This document shows, piece after piece, positions 10,017 to 20,195 of a DNA stretch of 64,000 nucleotides. The notes beneath the pieces are model-generated. The model ran no database searches and was not told the origin of the DNA. It saw only the letters and a program-made list of their open reading frames with translations. Position 1 is the stretch's first letter. Each line of letters begins with the position of its first letter. Source of the stretch: Sycobia sp. Sy_11 (taxonomy: Eukaryota > Arthropoda > Insecta > Hymenoptera > Epichrysomallidae); NCBI GenBank assembly GCA_018907035.1, contig JACCIC010000137.1, positions 1 through 64,000 of the forward strand. The letters run 5' to 3'. The translations under genes and the position numbers were made by a program.

Positions 10017-10796
10017 AAATAGCATTATTGTAAAATGAAATTTGTAAAAAAATTATATTAATAAATACTATATATCTTGAAAAAAAATCAGATTTGTAAT
10101 TTTTATTTCAATTATTAATATTATTGTATAATATAAATTTTTATATTATATTATTCCTATAATTTTTTTTTTAGTTTTTAAATAATTTAAAAAAAAATAT
10201 TGAAGTAATTTAATAAAATTAAAAATAAATAGTAAATCAATGATAAAAATTTTAAAAATGAATGAAAAAAATTTGATACTATCAATTTTTTAAAAATAAA
10301 AAAAAAATAACTCAAAGAATAATGAAGTAATTTAATAAAATAAAATAACTAAATAGTAAATAAATGAAAAAATAATTTTTTAAATGAATGAAAAAAATTT
10401 GATACTATCAATTTTTTAAAAATAAAAAAAAAATGTTTTATATACTATTCTTCAATACAAACACTGTTTCAATTAATTTTAATTAATGATATTATTATTT
10501 TATTAATTATGATGAAATTATTTTTTTTTTTTTGACAAGAGATAATGTAAATGTACTATTATATAATTATTATTGTTAATTAATTAAATTATTATTAATG
10601 TACGTTCTTTATTCTATGAGGAAAGGTAGGATAAAAGGTAAAACGTCATAATTTTGTTTTTTTCCATTTCTTTAGTCATTTTTATTTATTTTCTTTTACA
10701 ATACACATTCTTTAATATTTTCATACATTTTTTATTTTTATCTATACATATTACATATACATATTACTTATACATATACTTATTATTCAATATTAT
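10017..10796. repeat. AT-rich intergenic DNA with a ~121-bp tandem duplication
   Basis: No gene. The segment starting GAAGTAATTTAATAAAAT at 10203 recurs at 10324, and each copy ends with a shared block (TTTGATACTATCAATTTTT, first at 10273, second at 10397). The rest is AT-rich with A and T runs. AATAAA-like sequences just after 10060 may end the 9236 transcript. Confidence 0.7.
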
Positions 10797-11580
10797 TCAA
10801 TTTAATTGTATTTTTTTTTCTAATCTTACATCTTGCACTATCCTTGGCTGCGCTGGGGGAAGTTCGGCGTTGATTTCCTCAACGCTCGAGCAGCTTGAAT
10901 ATCGCATACTTGCGATGGATGGGCTGCGGCTGTGGTGCTGCGTCATCCTCGGCGTTCTAGGACGGCTTCGTTTTCTTCCCTTCCTCACCGAACGGCTCCT
11001 TGACCGTTTGCGATGCCCATTGCTTCCATTCTTCGTCCCTATAACAGATAAACAAAAAATAATACATATTAATATTAATTAAATATAAAATTAAATATAT
11101 AAATAAATATATTATTTAATATTTATATTATATAATATATTGTATAAATTATATATAAATAAATATATTTAAAATAGAAGAATATTAAAACAAATTATTA
11201 TTTTCCTTACCGCCATCTAGCTTTTCGAAAAATTCCGCGAATTTGACCGCTTGACGGATGGCTTCCGTCATCTCCTGCGCTCTTCGATAGAGCGCTTTCC
11301 AATCGGTTGCGGTGCCTGGAAAGCTGCTCCTTACCTCCTCTTTAAGGCTGGGCGTTACAGCCCTTGTCAGCGAGGCTGCGATGATTGATATTGGCGTCGT
11401 CGGCCGTGCATCCTCCTCCTCCTGCTCTTCCTCCCCAAACAAGTCCATGGATTTTAGGTACTTCTCCCTGCTTCGGGGAGCCTTTTCCACAGCAAGCAGC
11501 CGCTTCCCGGTGCTGATGCTGTTGCTGTTGTTGTTGCCGTTGCTTCTGCTGCTGCCTGCCGTGCTCACAGCTACCTTCAT
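10797..11580 (-). CDS. Spliced acidic/RS-rich protein of unknown function (203 aa)
   Basis: Exon 1 (11211-11580) and exon 2 (10797-11038) are joined across a 172-nt intron with donor GTAAGG and acceptor TTATAG; the joined frame is open for 203 codons. The N-terminus is Ser/Asn-rich, then comes an acidic patch (FGEEEQEEEDA), a helical region (RRAQEMTEAIRQAVKF, then AEFFEKLDGG at the junction) and a very basic RS-type tail (KRSRSRS, KGRKRSRPRTPRM). That suggests a nuclear or nucleic-acid-binding protein; no known domain is recognised. The exons are GC-rich against an AT-rich intron and flanks. Its promoter layout matches that of the 9236 gene, so both probably belong to the same mobile unit. 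Confidence 0.65.
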
Positions 11581-11654
11581 TTTTCCAATTTTTAATATTA
11601 TTAATCTTTGAAATTTGAAGGCAGATTGTGATGGAAAAACTGACTGCGATTCCG

Positions 11655-12025
11655 CTTTTATACAGTTTTCCAGTGCTGACCTTTTATGAGAAAACGTTTC
11701 TATTGGTTAAAAAAATAAAAAAGAAGAACCGCCTTCGTTTACTATCTTATGGGAAGGATGGTTCACCCCTTCTACTTTGATGCACGAAAATTTTCCTCAT
11801 TGGTGCTGGAGCACAAGTTTTCTCCTCCCTCCTTGATAATCCATCCCCCTCCCACCACTTACTTGTATGGTGATCGGTTATACTTTTCTGATGGACCAAA
11901 TGAAAATTTTAACCTCCTGTCTCTCAGCCACGGCAAAGCGTATATTATTCCTCATTGGTGGAGGAACACAAATTTTTTCCTCCCTCTGAGACTCGGTGAA
12001 GTGTACGTTATTCGTCATTGGTGGA
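11655..12025 (-). promoter_or_regulatory. TATA box and CCAAT array upstream of the 11580 gene
   Basis: On the minus strand a TATAAAAG box (11655-11662) starts 82 bp before the ATG. A CCAAT box (complement of 11702-11706) lies 39 bp further up. Three more lie at 11799-11803, 11954-11958 and 12017-12021, the last two within a ~63-bp direct repeat of the form TATTCCTCATTGGTGGA. The layout mirrors that of the gene at 9236. Confidence 0.6.
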
Positions 12026-12139
12026 AATTGTATCACTCCATACGCAATAATAAGCTAAGCGTACGCCTAGCAAAGACAAAATTTTTCCCCACAATCGCTC
12101 GCTATAATCTTTCTAATGACCTGTCTATCTCGTATGATC

Positions 12140-13112
12140 TATGATTTTAGGCGGTTTCACGTTCTTCTTTATTCGAGCGAGAAAGTGTAGCACTAATAAA
12201 GAAAAAATACCTCGCTCCCAGCATTTAATATGATCTCACCTGTTCTTTATAACAATACTCATCTATAACCATTAACGATAAGCGGATTAAACTATATGAT
12301 CAGTCACCCTCGGTCAGTATATCGACGTGTTCGCCTCTCCTCCGACCCACTTTTCCACGTTCCTGCCAAGAAATAAACCATTTGAAAATAGAACGCCTAT
12401 ATGCTGGTTTCCCACAGTCACTCCCTTGGATTTCCAATCGAATTGATGTTGTATTCTATCGAAATCGTAAAGATTTAAAGCGAGAGAGTGACAAAGAAAA
12501 ATAGAAACATGATCTTGCCTACAGTATATCGTATGGTCTCCCGTGTTTGCTATAACAATAGACATTTATAACCATCAACGGAAAGCGCATTATCCTAATT
12601 GATGAGTTAACCTTAGTCAGTCGGTCAAGAGGTGCACGTGCTCGCCTCTCGTCAGACCCGCTTTCACATGTTCCTTCCAAGCAGTGTTCCTTTTCGAAAA
12701 TAGAACTATACGTTGGTTTTCCGCAGTCACTTCCTTCTTTTCAATCGCAAGGATATTATACTCGGTCGAAATCAACAAGATACAAATCTAGAGAGTTACA
12801 AAGAAAAAGAAAATCATCTTGGTTATCTACTCAGTCTACCTCAGTTGCACTAGTGTTCGCCTCTATTCGGACCCTTTCCCATGCTTCTCCGAGAAGTGGA
12901 GCTCTTTCAAAATAGATACTTGTACTCTGGTTTTCCATACTCACTCCCTTTTACAAACGCATAGATATTATCCTCGTTCGAAACTAAGAGGATGCAAGGT
13001 GTGGGAGCGGCAAAGAAAAATAACTCGCTTTCAGTATACAGTATATGGGCACGCATTTTCTATAATAATAGATAGCCATCAACGGTGTTCGCTTTTCTCA
13101 CACGCATATTAA
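12140..13112. repeat. Degenerate tandem repeat, four partial copies
   Basis: A phrase like GTTCGCCTCT-CGGACCC-TTTCC begins at 12329, 12640, 12855 and (short) 13087, giving spacings of 311, 215 and 232 bp. Within copies, shared blocks recur in order: AAAATAGAAC, TGGTTTTCC-CAGTCACTCCCTT, a CAAAGAAAAA block, and a TATAACAATAGA-CATCAACGG block. Copies differ by many substitutions and deletions. No open frame is supported across it. Confidence 0.75.
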
Positions 13113-13154
13113 ATTTTCATCGTGAAGAAACATCACTCGACTCAAATGTAATGA

Positions 13155-13400
13155 ATGGAAATGATGAAACGAGTCGTTCCCCATCTCCCTCTCTCTCTCT
13201 CATTATCTAATATAGCGAGAGCGGTATCGTTTTGGGAGGTGACCTCATTCTCTATACATTACAATATGCAGGGGGCTCAGCACAGTTTTCAAGGGGGGGA
13301 GGTGTGCTTGAATGCCCACAGGGCCAAAGCACAGATTTCAGGGGGGGAGAGTGCGCCAGAATGCCCATGTGCTAGAATGCCCATAGCCTATCTACTTATA
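13155..13400. repeat. Small G-rich repeat patch
   Basis: After a short (CT)n run, two G-run blocks (GGGGGGGAG at about 13295 and 13341) alternate with three copies of GAATGCCCA (13311, 13360, 13376). It looks like local slippage at the end of the repeat region; no gene. Confidence 0.5.
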
Positions 13401-13951
13401 AGCAATCAAATATAAACCCTAATTAATATGAAAGCATTCTCTTCAATTGAACTAATTTAATTCTAAACTTAGTTCGCCGAAGTTCATCGGTTGGTAATAC
13501 ATAAAAAAAATTTTAATTTAATTTATCGGTTATAAGATATAACGAAAACAGATTAGACATTTTGGGTGCAATAACATAATACATCTTTAGTCAATAATGT
13601 ATAGCATCGTATGTGTGTATATCATGTATAGGAATTTATTAATTTCTTGTGCAAAATAAATTTCAATTTTAACTATATAATTAATATATAATTATATAAC
13701 ATTTATTATCAGTTGAAGCAGTTTTACAATGTTAGTAATTTTATTTTTATTGCTTATATATTTATAAACTATATCATTTTAAAAGTTTTTCTTTATTGTA
13801 TTGTATAGAAGTAAATTGTACTTTACTAAAAGAAAGTTTAAGATAAAAAAATTAGTTTTCTCTTTATGTTACTCAGATTCACTGAAAATGTTCAAGTTAT
13901 ATCTCTTTTAATATATATGAAATTTAAACTCAAAATGTTTTGCTTATTTTA
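13401..13951. other. AT-rich DNA without a gene
   Basis: No supported frame or repeat. The last part may be the intron before the ZAD-like fragment, since TTTTAG just precedes it. Confidence 0.4.
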
Positions 13952-14516
13952 GGTACAAAAAGATGATGAACTACCAAAAATGATGTGCAAAAAGTTAATA
14001 TTTCATGTAGATTCCTTATTCTAATTTAAAGATCAATGTGAAATGGCAGTAATCAAATTAAGGAGAATTATAACAGGTTTACTGTTTAATGATGTTTATA
14101 CAATGACAGATATATTTAATTATATTGATAAAAATTATGAGAAATATATCTTGCGTAATAAGATATATTTAAATTTCATGCGAGGTTCATTAATCTGCTC
14201 AAAATTTGTTTTAAATAACTACTTTACAAAGTATTTTGTACAAAGTAACTTTATTTTGTTTATATAGCTGGAAATCATTCAGATGCACTTATATCAAGTG
14301 AAGAGGATTATGATGTTGAGTATGCATCAGAAGATCTATCGTCTTCTGAGAGAAGTTTGAAATGCTAGAAAAGGTAATCGTAATGCTAAAGAGAAACGTA
14401 CTAAAAATATTGGAGTTAAAGTGAAATCTGTGGAAATTATACCAATGCAGATGAATGATGACAATTATAAAAAGTTAAGTTCAATGTATACAAATGATAT
14501 GACAGAAGTTACTTAG
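13952..14516 (+). pseudogene. Fragment of a ZAD-type zinc-finger protein gene
   Basis: Right after a TATTTTAG acceptor-like site the frame reads DDELPKMMCKK, a gap of eight residues, then FKDQCEMAVIKLR, with a stop in the place of one residue before the second block. Cys...Cys spacing and the LP..C motif match the second half of the ZAD domain, a dimerisation module of arthropod C2H2 transcription factors. Downstream an acidic stretch (SEEDYDVEYASEDLSSSE) and, after a frameshift near 14365, a basic stretch (KGNRNAKEKRTK) end at TAG 14514-14516; such linkers are usual between ZAD and fingers. No fingers are seen. It is a broken fragment; assignment rests on one short motif. Confidence 0.4.
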
Positions 14517-16304
14517 GTATATGAATTTATAAAAAACAATGAACATATATTTTTTATACGAGTGAGTCGTATCTATAAGTGATAATAAATCTTTATTCTA
14601 TTTATCAGAAGGATCAAAAAAATTCAAAAGCTATTCTGAAGATAACAATTATTATAGACCTTCTAATCTATGTTTAAATTAAGTTTAAATTATGTATTTA
14701 ATGAGTATTTAATGTATGTTTTAATTAACTTTTTAATAAAATCAAATTGTTTATTTAATGGAATGTTTGTAATTTTTACCGCGTAGTTATCGATTTTACA
14801 TATCCACTTTTAGCCCACACTCTCGTGTACTAGCAAGGATAGAGTTAGATAAGTGATACTCGCGATACGAATTAAGTTTATGATCCCACAACGAATTTAC
14901 CTTGCAAAATTCGTTACCAAGATCGGAGTGTAGGGACCAAAAATGATTGAATTCTGTCAGAAGTGATACTCGTATCTTACCGCGTAAACACTTAGATACT
15001 GGTCAGTACTTTACCCAGAATCCAATCATACCATGGCCACCTTGAACACTGGAACAGAGAATTAATTATCAATAATATAAACAACTCACACTCACTTTTT
15101 CCAATTTTATTAAAGTTTTCCTTTACAGCAAATTTATTCTACTAATATATAACGCGGACCGAACTGGCGGTAGTCGACGTCCTCAGCACGCGTTGAGACG
15201 ACTTAGTAAGCGTTAGAAAGAGGAAAAACAACGGTTGTAAACAGCTCCTCGTATAGCGAGGGCGTATTAATAAAAAGTCAAACGCGAAGGGTAACTGCGT
15301 AACACTGGCCTAACGCCGATGGCTAGGTCAGTTTTCGCTTCCTGTTATATATACGTCGGTTTACCGCTGAGAGCGCTCAGCCCGATATTTAGTATACTAA
15401 GGGAATGCGAAGGGTCGAAACGCTGAACTGACAGACCGCTCAGGGCGCCTTGTCAATTACTGGGGACTTCCGCACAGCGTATACTGGGGTACAGCCTAAA
15501 GCGTTTTCCCAATATACCACGAATGATACGGAAAGACACGCGGATTCGCGATGTGTCAAATGCACTAGATGTTGGTATATCGCTATAATAGCGTTCTACT
15601 CAGCATACCGAGTACGTTCCAGAATACCACTGCGTCAGATATACCGCTAATGCTATCTCTGAGACAGTGCTTCCCCAGAGCGACCCCGAAACTGAGATGC
15701 TGGTCGTGTTTTTCCATCTCATTATATCCGAAAAATCTAACATTGCGCTTATGGAAAAGTCGTAAAAAACAGGTTTGAACCAATAGGCTCATGATATCTC
15801 GTCTACTTTCCCTCCCTTATAAATGTAGTTGCATTAGCCCTATGCAAGCCTTGCAGCGGTGGTGGAGGAATTACAACTTTCCCGAAGTATATGGGGGACG
15901 AGTACAGCGTGAGCTCGTACCCATTAGTTTTTCCAGTTCGATTTTCCTCTATATGATAAAAAACATATTCGCATATTTACCATGAGTATGTTATATAGTT
16001 AATTTTGTTCGCTGAAAAATATGGTTAATTTACGTTTTTGAACCGTAATCATATCTTAAAAATCAAGGAAGTTAGAGCATTTATTTATAACATACTCATG
16101 TTTTACAATGTTTACATTAACTTAGTTTATAGGCATTTACATATATTTGTTTAAATTTTTATTTCGAATAATATTTTCAATTATAATTACGAAATTTTTA
16201 TATAATTATAGTCATAAGTTAGTTAACATATATTGTTTAAGAATTTTAAATATATTATTGTTAGTAATTTAAATTCGTATAATAATTAATTGATTAATCT
16301 ATTA
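14517..16304. other. Intergenic DNA, unclassified repeat-like middle part
   Basis: No gene. From about 14770 to 15780 base composition is more even than around it and short phrases recur (AGTGATACTCG at 14851 and 14962; ACCGCGTA at 14779 and 14980), with several small palindromes near 15560-15660. This could be an old LTR or DNA-transposon remnant; I find no terminal repeats that prove it. Confidence 0.3.
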
Positions 16305-17559
16305 GGAGTGTGAATAAGTCTTTCCCGTTTTTTGTAAGAGATGGCGCCACCAATACTGTGCGAGTATTCAATGGTTACATATGTCATAATCAAAGCTTAT
16401 TCATATGTCAACAATTCCATACTAACACATTAGTTAAAATTTTTTCGCATCATAAATTTTTGATATCGTGAAAATGTCGAAATTTGAGCCGAGTCGACGT
16501 CATTTGCGGGAAGTTTCACTTTATTGGTTCAATTTGAAGAAATCTGCTGCCGAGACGCATCGATTGCTTCAGGAGGCTTATGGAGAAGGTTGTGTCGATG
16601 ATTCAAGTGTTCGCGGATGGTTTCGACGCTTCAAAAGCGGTGATTTCGACGTGGAAGACAAGGCGCGTTCTGGGCCGCCGCAAATCTTTGAAGATCGAGA
16701 ATTGGCGACTTTGCTTGATGAAGATTCTTGTCAAACGCAAGAAGAACTTGCTGAAGCATTGGGAGTTGACCGAACAACCATTTCCAAGCGTTTGAAAGCC
16801 ATGGGAATGATCCAAAAGCAAGGAAATTGGTTGCCGTACGAACTGAGGCTGAGAGACGTCGAACGGCGTTTTTTCACTTGCGAACAGCTGCTTCAGCGAC
16901 ATAAAAGAAAGGGTTTTCTGGATCGTATCGTGACTGGCGATGAAAAGTGGATACGTTACGATAATCCCCGGCCATGCATCATCATCGACGGCCAAGCCAA
17001 ATATTCATGGCGCCAAGCTCATGCTCTGTATATGGTGGGACCAGCTAGGTGTGGTTTACTATGAGCTTCTGAAACCGAATAAAAGGATCACAGGCGAGGT
17101 CTATCGACGACAATTGATGCGTTTGAGCCGCGCACTGCGAGAAAAACGGCCACAATACTCCGACAGGCACGACAAAGTTATTTTGCAACATGACAATGCT
17201 CGCCCACATGTTGCACCGCCGGTGAAAACATACTTAGAAACGTTCAAATGGGAAGTCCTACCCCACCCACCGTATAGTCGAGACGTTGCTCCGTCTGATT
17301 ACCATCTCTTCAGATCGATGACGCATGGCCTGGCTGACCAGCACTTCCATTCCTACGAGGAAGCCAAAAAATGGGTGGATGACTGGATAGAGGCCAAACC
17401 GGTCGAATTTTTTCGCAACGGGATTCGTATGTTGCCAGAAAGATGGGAAAAAGTTGTAGCTAGCGATGGCCAATACTTTCAATAATTCATTTGTAACCAT
17501 TTTTTCACAATAAAGGCTCAAAATTTGAAAAAAAAACGGGAAAGACTTATTCACATACC
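16305..17559 (+). mobile_element. Mariner transposon (mauritiana-like), 1255 bp
   Basis: Terminal inverted repeats of 29 bp lie at 16305-16333 and 17531-17559, 27 of 29 identical, with the shared core TGTGAATAAGTCTTTCCCG. A TA target dinucleotide precedes the left end (16303-16304); the right flank reads TG, so that copy is mutated. One transposase gene fills the element. Near-perfect ends and few breaks mean a fairly recent insertion. Confidence 0.9.
16468..17485 (+). pseudogene. Mariner transposase with a small out-of-frame deletion
   Basis: Cut-and-paste DDE transposase. The N-terminal helix-turn-helix DNA-binding half (LREVSLYWFNLKKSAAETHR, GWFRRFKSGDFDVED, then TTISKRLKAMG) and first catalytic Asp (VTGDEKW, about 16936-16956) are in the frame that starts at ATG 16468 (in-frame ATG also at 16474). 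The second half (HDNARPH and APSDYHLF, exactly 34 residues between the two Asp) is in another frame ending at TAA 17483-17485. The frame changes near 16968, where similarity to mariners suggests roughly 20 bp lost. D,D34D spacing and the WLPYEL linker (usually WVPHEL) place it near the mauritiana group. All three catalytic Asp codons remain, but the break inactivates it. Confidence 0.88.
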
Positions 17560-17914
17560 TGATAATTTTTAACGATTACAAGCTTAAAATTTGGAATTGT
17601 TTGAAAATAGTAATTATGTAACATAATTATTAATAATCTTAATGTAAAACTAAATAGGCTGTTTATTTATATTAGGTTCTTAGACTTTCATTAAACAACA
17701 CTTTCGATTATTAGTTAACTATAATAACAATTCGTAATATTATTAATTATCATTATAAGAATAACGAGGATGACAATAATTATATTTACTATTATTATTA
17801 ATTATATATATTAATTTAATATAATTCATTTCGAATGATTATATTATTTCAATAATATTCCTTTTATTTTCCTTTTAGAATTTAATGTAAACCTATATGA
17901 ATATGTAATTGTAT

Positions 17915-17965
<51 letters not shown>

Positions 17966-18339
17966 CATGCGGGCGTGTGTACGTATACAATTGCTTGTAC
18001 ATTATTTCCTTCATATTCGTAGACGCTTCGGAGAAAGTAAGAAAAGGAAACGGGTCAAGGGCTTCTAACGCGCACGTATATTTACGATTTGCACATGTGT
18101 CCTCACTCGCCCCCCGCTCTCACTTTTCCTGTAGACGGAGTGCGCTTACTGCGCAGTTCGTCACATAATTTAACAAAATGTAAATATAACCTTTAAATAA
18201 ATAAACACTTGAATGCGCAGAAGTACATCACAGTATATGCACGCGTGCTATTCGTGGTTATATAATGTTACCATAATCATGAACATTATACGTTCACATT
18301 GGGTCCACGGTTTGCTACAGTTACGCATGATTCTAATAT
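17560..18339. other. Intergenic DNA with a (TA)n tract
   Basis: AT-rich DNA with (TA)n at about 17920-17962, then a less AT-rich stretch. No gene supported. Confidence 0.5.
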
Positions 18340-18438
18340 GTTGAATGCGTGACCGGTATTTCAACTTCAGAACCGCAACATGCGTGTATTACGCGTAACA
18401 GCAATCTAACGCTACTCTGGAGCGGCGCCGCTATCTAG
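18340..18438 (+). repeat. Dispersed repeat family X, copy 1
   Basis: From ATGTTGAATGCGTGACCGG to CGCCGCTATCTAGG this segment closely matches 55218-55319 (same strand) and the complement of 35724-35830. It includes the palindromic phrase CGGTATTTC-ACTTCAGAACCG. The other two copies are longer on one side. Confidence 0.8.
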
Positions 18439-18788
18439 GCGTGCATGTGTGCCGATTGTCGCCCAAGTACAAGACATTATAAGCTCAGATTGGATCCACG
18501 ATTTGGAGCCACGACGTGGAGGTAGTCTGCGCATATTGAATGGATCCAGTCTGTCGCCAAACTGTCAGTAATGTGGGCCGATTTTGTATACGTGTGTATA
18601 TGAGTGTGCGTATAATATATATAGAAATAAAACAAAATATATTTTTTTATTTAATAACTAATTTATTAAAATATGTAAATAATAAAAAAACACAATAGTA
18701 CCTATATGAATTAATATAAAATAATATAATATAATGTAATATTATATAATATAATGTAATATAATATAATATATATAATTAAATAAAA

Positions 18789-18792
<4 letters not shown>

Positions 18793-18829
<37 letters not shown>
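18793..18829. repeat. (TA)n microsatellite
   Basis: Pure TA dinucleotides, followed at once by CTAGCAACCCCCGTCTCGG, a phrase like the end of a mobile element. Confidence 0.9.
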
Positions 18830-18830
<1 letters not shown>

Positions 18831-18926
18831 TAGCAACCCCCGTCTCGGCTTCGCCCGTGATAATAATTTAACCGATTTCATAAACAATTCAATAAAATCT
18901 AAATGAAAAGCATTCTATATAAAAAA

Positions 18927-18927
<1 letters not shown>

Positions 18928-18993
<66 letters not shown>
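18928..18993. repeat. (TG)n microsatellite
   Basis: About 33 uninterrupted TG units. Confidence 0.95.
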
Positions 18994-18994
<1 letters not shown>

Positions 18995-19076
18995 ATGTGC
19001 ATATTAAATACGGCTTCGATGGAGAAAATTGTACTTTGGAGTTTGAGCGGTAGAAAAAAATTTCAAAGTGTCTCGA

Positions 19077-19665
19077 GACGACGTTTACAAAGAGTATCAT
19101 GTTCCGACTATAGGAAATATCTCGCGACGAGTGCTATAAAGAGTTTTGTGTTGAGGATGTGGAATACAATGTCCAGGTATCCCGGGATGACTCTTACTGG
19201 GAGTATATAGAATACTAATCTCTTCATAGAAGTCGTACTGACGTACCTGAACATTGTTTCCCACCAACTATACACGACACTCCCCGTAGAAATCGTCACA
19301 TCATACCTGAACATCATCTTCTATCGACCGAACCCGAAAGTCCCTATAGAAGTCGTCCTGAGAAAGCTAGCATCGCTTCCTCACGACTAAATACAATACT
19401 CCCTGTAGAAGTCGTTCAGAAAGCCCTAGATATAGTATTTTACCGTCCCAACACAACTCTTCCGATAGAAGTTGATTTCCTCATACCTGGACGCCGTTTT
19501 GTATCAACTAATACAATATTCTCCGTAGAAATCGCCCAGAGACACTTGGACATCGCATTCTATCATCCGAACACACAACTGACTATAGAAATCGTCTTAA
19601 AGCAACGGGATATCGTAATAAACAGCCCGTACACGCCAATATAATATTTCTCAATAGAAACGGTA
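19077..19665. repeat. 60-bp minisatellite with an orientation switch
   Basis: On the plus strand the phrase TAGAAGTCGT or a variant occurs at 19227, 19287, 19347, 19406, 19466, 19526, 19586 and 19655, so the period is 59-60 bp (last step 69). Between them a second phrase of the type ACCTGGACATCRTTTTCTA recurs. To the left, at about 19077, 19126 and 19187, the same phrases appear as reverse complements (GACGAC..., CAATGTCCAGGTAT). The switch lies near 19205-19225. The array is bounded on the right by (TA)n. Confidence 0.85.
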
Positions 19666-19671
19666 TTTAAA

Positions 19672-19672
<1 letters not shown>

Positions 19673-19731
<59 letters not shown>
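19673..19731. repeat. (TA)n microsatellite
   Basis: Pure TA run between the minisatellite and the LTR-like segment. Confidence 0.95.
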
Positions 19732-19734
<3 letters not shown>

Positions 19735-20154
19735 GACGACCGTTTTCGCTGTCGTGTATTTCCGTGACTTCAAAACCACTGTTTGCGCGCGATTGGAATT
19801 ACTACATTCGCGAACCGCGAGAGTGCGTGGAGTTCGAATGGGAAACGGAGCAACGAAGAGCATAGGAGCACTCTTTCTCATTCCTGCGTATTCCGTCACG
19901 GAGAGTGCAGTACCGCACTACCACATTCGAACCTAGAACCACAGCTGCGGACACTGAGAGGCCAGTTCGCTCGACTTTTCCGATCCACCACATCTCAACA
20001 CCGAGTTCACGCAAGGTGGCTCTTGCCATCCACCGTGCAGCCCGAGACGTATCCACGTCTCCCTAGCCGTCGGGGACATCCTCGGCATCGCCGCTCTCGA
20101 GTCGCGAAAAGGTCGAGAGACGCCGCCAGCACCGACGACGTCAGCGAGCGAACG

Positions 20155-20195
<41 letters not shown>

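Noticed and set aside
10654..11082. Plus-strand open frame across 10.65-11.08 kb
   Set aside because: It is antisense to exon 2 of the spliced minus-strand gene, which has better structure and splice sites.
19077..19665. CRISPR-like array (regular 60-bp spacing)
   Set aside because: The whole unit repeats with drift and changes orientation; there are no identical repeats with unique spacers, and the genome is eukaryotic.
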